NCBI RefSeq assembly: GCF_030604225.1
Contig: NZ_JAUVWH010000015.1
Location: forward strand, 1 to 34,498
Origin: Geoalkalibacter sp.
GTDB taxonomy: Bacteria > Desulfobacterota > Desulfuromonadia > Desulfuromonadales > Geoalkalibacteraceae
DNA: 34,498 nucleotides
Reading direction: 5' to 3'
Shown here: positions 30,606 through 34,498 of the stretch, one piece after another
Layout of the letters: each line of letters begins with the position of its first letter
Position numbering within the stretch: position 1 is the first letter of the stretch
Position numbers and translations under genes: made by a program
The notes under the pieces: model-generated
The model's input: the letters and a program-made list of their open reading frames with translations, nothing else
Told to the model about the DNA's origin: nothing
The model's database searches: none

Positions 30606-30633
30606 TGACAAGTGACCCATGACAACTGACAAG
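30606..30633. repeat. Degenerate heptanucleotide tandem repeat
   Basis: TGACAAG-TGACCCA-TGACAAC-TGACAAG, four 7-mers at 30606, 30613, 30620, 30627. Confidence 0.7.
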
Positions 30634-30645
30634 TCCCTAACCCCT

Positions 30646-31032
30646 ATGACCGAAGAATCCGTCCGCGCTCTGCTCGAAGAGGCCGGGGCGCGGGTCGCCT
30701 CGCGCGGCGGACGCACCGACAACTACGGCGCCCCGCGCGAATTCTCCTTCGAGGTGCGCGCCCTGTTTCCCTCCGGCCTCGGCCTGCAATTGACGGCCCG
30801 CCAGTACAACTACCGCGATCCCTGGGAAGCGGGTGGTCGCGTCAACGACCTGGTGGATGTCGCCCTGCTGCGCGACGGCGCCTATTCGCCCCTGCCGCGC
30901 GGCTACGAGTGGTTTCAGGGACGCGACGAGGAGGAGGGCGTGGATGAGGAGACCCTGCGCGCCATCATCGCCGTGGTCCGCGACCTCAATCCCAAGATTT
31001 TCAAGCTGCAGGAACTGACCGGGGATTTTTAA
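30646..31032 (+). CDS. Uncharacterised protein (about 128 aa) downstream of the MoxR/VWA pair
   Basis: Open frame MTEESVRALLEEAGARVASRGG..LQELTGDF with non-low-complexity composition. ORF track starts at 30619, but those codons lie in the heptamer repeat, so 30646 is preferred. Confidence 0.7.
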   Translation: MTEESVRALLEEAGARVASRGGRTDNYGAPREFSFEVRALFPSGLGLQLTARQYNYRDPWEAGGRVNDLVDVALLRDGAYSPLPRGYEWFQGRDEEEGVDEETLRAIIAVVRDLNPKIFKLQELTGDF

Positions 31033-31118
31033 TCCCTGTGACGACTTTCCGCACCGGGCAAGGCGTCAAATCCTCCAGCCCTAGGATTTCTGATCTTCCG
31101 AACGAAGGGATTTCGCCC

Positions 31119-31523
31119 ATGCAGCACAGGCCCGCGAAGGGAAACGATCCTGACCCGAAAATCGGGCGCATCGGCGAGCGTCCCCCTTGGGTACGCCATT
31201 TGTCCTTGCCGATTCGCGCGCTTCATCAGCTCGGGGCCGCCGTCATTCTCGCGGCCTGGCTGTTCGATGGTTTGGCGGGGCGCACCGGCGCGTTTCTGGC
31301 GTTGACCCTGGTCAGCGGCGGTTTGCTGATGGCGGGCGACTGGATGCAGCATCGTCAGTTGTGGCGCGAACTGGTGGGGGTGGTCACTCTGCTGAAAATT
31401 CTTGTTTTCGGCGCGGCCTATCACGGGTTTCTGCCCCAGGGCGCCGCCGTCGTACTGGTCTTTCTCGGTGCCGCCGTGGTGGCCCATGCCCCCCGCAAAA
31501 TCCGACATCGCCTGCTGTTCTGA
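31119..31523 (+). CDS. Small integral membrane protein, unknown function
   Basis: Several hydrophobic segments (AAVILAAWLFDGLAG, GAFLALTLVSGGLLMAGDW, GVVTLLKILVFGAAYHGF, AAVVLVFLGAAVVA). Start 31119 proposed over 31038. Confidence 0.65.
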   Translation: MQHRPAKGNDPDPKIGRIGERPPWVRHLSLPIRALHQLGAAVILAAWLFDGLAGRTGAFLALTLVSGGLLMAGDWMQHRQLWRELVGVVTLLKILVFGAAYHGFLPQGAAVVLVFLGAAVVAHAPRKIRHRLLF

Positions 31524-31542
31524 GGCGAGGGACGGCATCTGC

Positions 31543-32667
31543 ATGGCTTCGATCCCCTCCCCAACACCCCGTCCCGGGCGCTTGCCTTTCAATTTCTGCG
31601 AGCCGGCTTTTTTCTCCGGGCTGATGGATGATCCGCTGCTGCTGGTGCAGGTGCGTCCCCTGGGCCGCGGCCTGCTGTTTGACTGCGGACAGCTTCACCA
31701 TCTGGCCAAGCGGGTGCTGCGCTCCATCGACGCGGTTTTCATCAGCCACGCGCATATGGATCACTTCATGGGCGTGGATACGCTGGTCCGCCATGTTCTG
31801 GTGTCGCCGCGCACCCTCGATTTCTATGGGCCGCCGGGCATCGCCGCGCGTTTCGCCAACAAGCTGGGCAGTTACGACTGGAATCTTGCCGAGGATTTCT
31901 GGTGTTCGTTTCGCGTGCATGAGGTTCACGCGCACGGTCTGCGCACTTTTATGTTTCGGGGACCCGAGGGCTTCGCCTGCCGCTTCGTCGCGGAACGTGC
32001 CCACTCATCCACCGGCCTCCATGTCAACCGCTATCTGCGGGTGGATGCCGATCTCTGCGATCATAAGATTCCCGTCCTGATTTATCGCATCACGGAACTT
32101 CCGGGATTTGCCCTGGACGAAGGGCGCATGGCGGTGGCCGGGTTGGTTCCCGGCCCCTGGATCAAGGAGCTCAAGCAGCTGTTCTTCGCGGGCGACCTGC
32201 AAGGGCGTCGGCTCCGGATACCGCGGGGTGTCGGAGACGCCGGGCCGGATGCCGAGGAAACTGATGCCGCCGCGCTTTACGAACGCATCCGCGCCCGCGC
32301 GACACCCGCGAGCATCGGTTATTTCACCGACCTCGGCCTGACGCCCGAGAATCGCCGGCGCCTCAAGGATCTGCTCGGGGGAGTGACTCTGTTGATCGGC
32401 GAATGCACCTACCTGGCGCAGGACGAGGCACGGGCGCGGGCCGCCCATCATCTGTGCAGCACCGACATCAATGTGCTGCTCGATGAGTTGCGGCCCGCCT
32501 GGTTTCTGCCCATGCACCTCTCCAAGAGCTACCTCGGGCGCAGCGAGCGGCTCTTTCGCGAGCTGGAGCCGCCCGCCGGCACGACCATCCTGCGTCTTCC
32601 CGAACGGCTCACGCCGCGTCCGCTGATCCCCGCCGATCTGCCGCCGGCGGCGCGGGGACGCTGGTGA
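31543..32667 (+). CDS. MBL-fold metallo-hydrolase (ribonuclease Z-like)
   Basis: AVFISHAHMDHFMGVDTLVRHVL (HxHxDH), LIGECTYLAQDEARARAAHHLCSTDIN, WFLPMHLSKSY. Start set at 31543 within ORF 31402..32667. Confidence 0.82.
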   Translation: MASIPSPTPRPGRLPFNFCEPAFFSGLMDDPLLLVQVRPLGRGLLFDCGQLHHLAKRVLRSIDAVFISHAHMDHFMGVDTLVRHVLVSPRTLDFYGPPGIAARFANKLGSYDWNLAEDFWCSFRVHEVHAHGLRTFMFRGPEGFACRFVAERAHSSTGLHVNRYLRVDADLCDHKIPVLIYRITELPGFALDEGRMAVAGLVPGPWIKELKQLFFAGDLQGRRLRIPRGVGDAGPDAEETDAAALYERIRARATPASIGYFTDLGLTPENRRRLKDLLGGVTLLIGECTYLAQDEARARAAHHLCSTDINVLLDELRPAWFLPMHLSKSYLGRSERLFRELEPPAGTTILRLPERLTPRPLIPADLPPAARGRW

Positions 32668-32751
32668 GGAGGGTTTGCTACTAGAGCGCCTTGCTTTCGA
32701 GTGAATGGCGGAATTGGCGGCGGGATCGAGGGTTGGAGGGCAAAAAATGGC

Positions 32752-32777
32752 GGGGTCGCCGCGGGCGACCCCGTTTT
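32752..32777. terminator. Terminator between convergent genes (likely bidirectional)
   Basis: Perfect 9-bp stem GGGGTCGCC (32752-32760) / GGCGACCCC (32764-32772), loop GCG; GTTTT on + strand, ATTTTTT reached 3 nt after the stem on - strand. Confidence 0.8.
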
Positions 32778-32803
32778 GGCGAGCAGTGGCGCGTCGCGGC
32801 GCC

Positions 32804-32983
32804 TCAAATGGGTCTGGGATTGCAGACGTTTTCGTCGTTGTGAACCTGGGCACCACAGTTGGTGCAGACGAAGCGAGGGTTTTCAAAAAGTTTTTCGATG
32901 TCCGGATTGCGTTCCTTGTAGGTCAATTGACAAGCGTGGAGCGCGCAATGTTCTTCGGGGTTGATGCAATCCTTCTCAGCCAT
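32804..32983 (-). CDS. 59-aa Cys-rich small protein (putative zinc-ribbon-like)
   Basis: Translates as MAEKDCINPEEHCALHACQLTYKERNPDIEKLFENPRFVCTNCGAQVHNDENVCNPRPI*; six Cys including CTNCG; RBS AAGGAGGAGG upstream of ATG; terminator downstream. Absent from the supplied ORF track. Confidence 0.8.
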   Translation of the reverse strand: MAEKDCINPEEHCALHACQLTYKERNPDIEKLFENPRFVCTNCGAQVHNDENVCNPRPI

Positions 32984-33128
32984 GTTGCCTCCTCCTTGAT
33001 GTAAATGCGCTCATTTCCCGTGGGGACCGAGCGCTTCGCGCATGTCCAAATCTTAACAAATTTTGGGGTCAATGCCATGCCGCGGGGTTTTTTCATGCCC
33101 TGGCGACGGGTCGAGCGTATCGGCGCTT

Positions 33129-33154
33129 TCGATATTTCCTAGGGAAATTATCGA
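33129..33154. promoter_or_regulatory. Operator-like inverted repeat upstream of the transglutaminase-like gene
   Basis: TCGATATTTCC-TAG-GGAAATTATCGA, one-base bulge. Confidence 0.45.
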
Positions 33155-33225
33155 TATTATCTCTTGGACAGGTTTGGCGCCTCCCTGTTAGGATGCCCGC
33201 ATTTCTCGCGTGGAGGCTCTATCGC

Positions 33226-34233
33226 ATGGCACATCGTTTCAGTGTTTTCCTGCTTTTGCTGCTCTTGTCCCTGCCCTTTGCCGCCGCTGCCGGCCAGGGG
33301 GGCACCATCCAGATGGATTTCGATCTCTCCGCCCATGCCCCCGGCGAGGAGGTCAGGCTCTGGATTCCCTACCCGGTGTCCGACGCCCATCAGACCATCA
33401 GTGCGGTGCGTGTCGAGGGGAACCACGCCGAGGCCGCCGTTTACACCGACAAGGTTTTCGGGACGCCGATGCTCTTCGCCCGCTGGGCGCCGGGAACCGA
33501 GGAGCGCACCCTGAGATTTTCCTTCGCCGTGGAACGGCTTGAAGTGATCCGGCGCGATTTCCCGGCCAAGGAAGCTGCCTGGGATCCGCGCGATTATGCC
33601 TTGTGGTTGGCGCCGACCGCCCTGGGCCCCACGGACGGCGAAGTAAAAGCGCTGGCGGAGAGCATTACCAAGGGCCGCAAGACGGTTCATGGCAAAGCTC
33701 GGGCCATCTATGACTGGACGGTGGAGAACATGTATCGCGACCCCGGCGTGCTGGGCTGCGGCCCCGGAGATGTTTGCGGCCTGCTGCAAAAGCCGGGAGG
33801 TAAATGCGCCGACATCCACTCGGTCTACGTCGCCCTGGCGCGCGCGGCCGGCGTTCCGTCCCGGGAAATCTTCGGCATTCGGTTGGGCAAGGATCAACCG
33901 GCGGACATTACCAACTGGCAGCACTGCTGGGCCGAATTCTATCTGCCCGGCTATGGCTGGGTGCCGGTTGACCCGTCCGATGTGCGCAAGGCGATGCTAA
34001 CGGAAAAGCTCGAACTTTCCGACCCGCGCGTCGCCGAACTGCGCGAGTATTTCTGGGGCGGCATCGAAGCCGCGCGCGTCCAACTCTCCCAGGGGCGCGA
34101 TCTGATTCTCTCCCCCGCTCAGCAGGGCGCGCCCCTCAACTATTTCATGTACCCCTACGCCGAGGTCGGCGGCAAGGCCCTCGACTGGCTCGATCCCGCC
34201 AGCTTCAAGTACGTCCTGACCTATCGTCCCTAA
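33226..34233 (+). CDS. Exported transglutaminase-like domain protein
   Basis: Signal peptide MAHRFSVFLLLLLLSLPFAAAAGQ; transglutaminase-like core KARAIYDWTVENMYRD, GKCADIHSVYVALARAAGVPSREIFGIRLG, QHCWAEFYLPGYGWVPVDPSD (Cys/His/Asp). Start 33226 chosen. Confidence 0.87.
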   Translation: MAHRFSVFLLLLLLSLPFAAAAGQGGTIQMDFDLSAHAPGEEVRLWIPYPVSDAHQTISAVRVEGNHAEAAVYTDKVFGTPMLFARWAPGTEERTLRFSFAVERLEVIRRDFPAKEAAWDPRDYALWLAPTALGPTDGEVKALAESITKGRKTVHGKARAIYDWTVENMYRDPGVLGCGPGDVCGLLQKPGGKCADIHSVYVALARAAGVPSREIFGIRLGKDQPADITNWQHCWAEFYLPGYGWVPVDPSDVRKAMLTEKLELSDPRVAELREYFWGGIEAARVQLSQGRDLILSPAQQGAPLNYFMYPYAEVGGKALDWLDPASFKYVLTYRP

Positions 34234-34245
34234 GCCATCGAAACG

Positions 34246-34290
34246 TGCGTCAAGGCGTTGCGCCGGGTGATTCCGGACCGCCTTGACGCA
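34246..34290. repeat. Long inverted repeat / stem-loop downstream of the transglutaminase-like gene
   Basis: Perfect 12-bp arms TGCGTCAAGGCG (34246-34257) and CGCCTTGACGCA (34279-34290), with internal CCGG...CCGG. Confidence 0.8.
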
Positions 34291-34378
34291 ACGCAAACAG
34301 CCCTGTTGACAACGAAGGGAGAATATAATACCGTTCTGCTTAAGATTAATAAAAATTTATATCTTTGGTTGGAATTCC

Positions 34379-34498
34379 ATGGAAAAGCTCTCCAAGGATT
34401 CGCGCGCCTTGCTTTTTTATTCCTGGCTGCTGGCTCTTTTCGGTCTGGCGGGAGTCGCGGCTTCCTATGCGTGGAATCTCGCGCTGCTGGAGCGCGAG
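34379..34498 (+). CDS. N-terminus of a membrane protein, truncated by window end
   Basis: MEKLSKDSRALLFYSWLLALFGLAGVAASYAWNLALLERE, one TM segment; open to the window end. Confidence 0.5.
   Translation, partial: MEKLSKDSRALLFYSWLLALFGLAGVAASYAWNLALLERE

Overview
A 34.5 kb GC-rich window. Gene content and order look like a Desulfuromonadales/Geobacter-type deltaproteobacterium (inference). The left part has rnhB (truncated at the window edge), a YraN-type nuclease, nadE, rsmI, convergent acyP-ligA, and a CBS/CNNM 'hemolysin' gene. The centre (about 7.5-24.8 kb) is a full division/cell-wall (dcw) cluster: mraZ-rsmH-ftsL-ftsI-murE-murF-mraY-murD-ftsW-murG-murC-ddl-ftsQ-ftsA-ftsZ. murB is missing from its usual place between murC and ddl. 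The right part (25-34.5 kb) is more accessory: a radical SAM protein coupled to a SugE/Gdx-like SMR exporter, tpx, a divergent TatA-like protein, a MoxR ATPase + VWA/metallopeptidase-like pair with a small uncharacterised partner, a membrane protein, an MBL-fold hydrolase, a 59-aa Cys-rich protein absent from the supplied ORF track, and a transglutaminase-like protein. The most interesting leads are: (i) two FtsZ C-terminal-peptide-like motifs in one FtsZ; (ii) the murB gap, filled by a 16-codon micro-ORF whose stop overlaps the ddl start; (iii) a strong stem-loop directly upstream of the ftsZ Shine-Dalgarno; (iv) a terminator-ended structured RNA candidate after ftsZ; (v) the MoxR/VWA/small-protein cassette with an altered HExxH-like motif and 7-bp repeats in the spacers before its second and third genes; (vi) the unlisted Cys-rich small protein. 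All calls come from reading the sequence; no database search was run.
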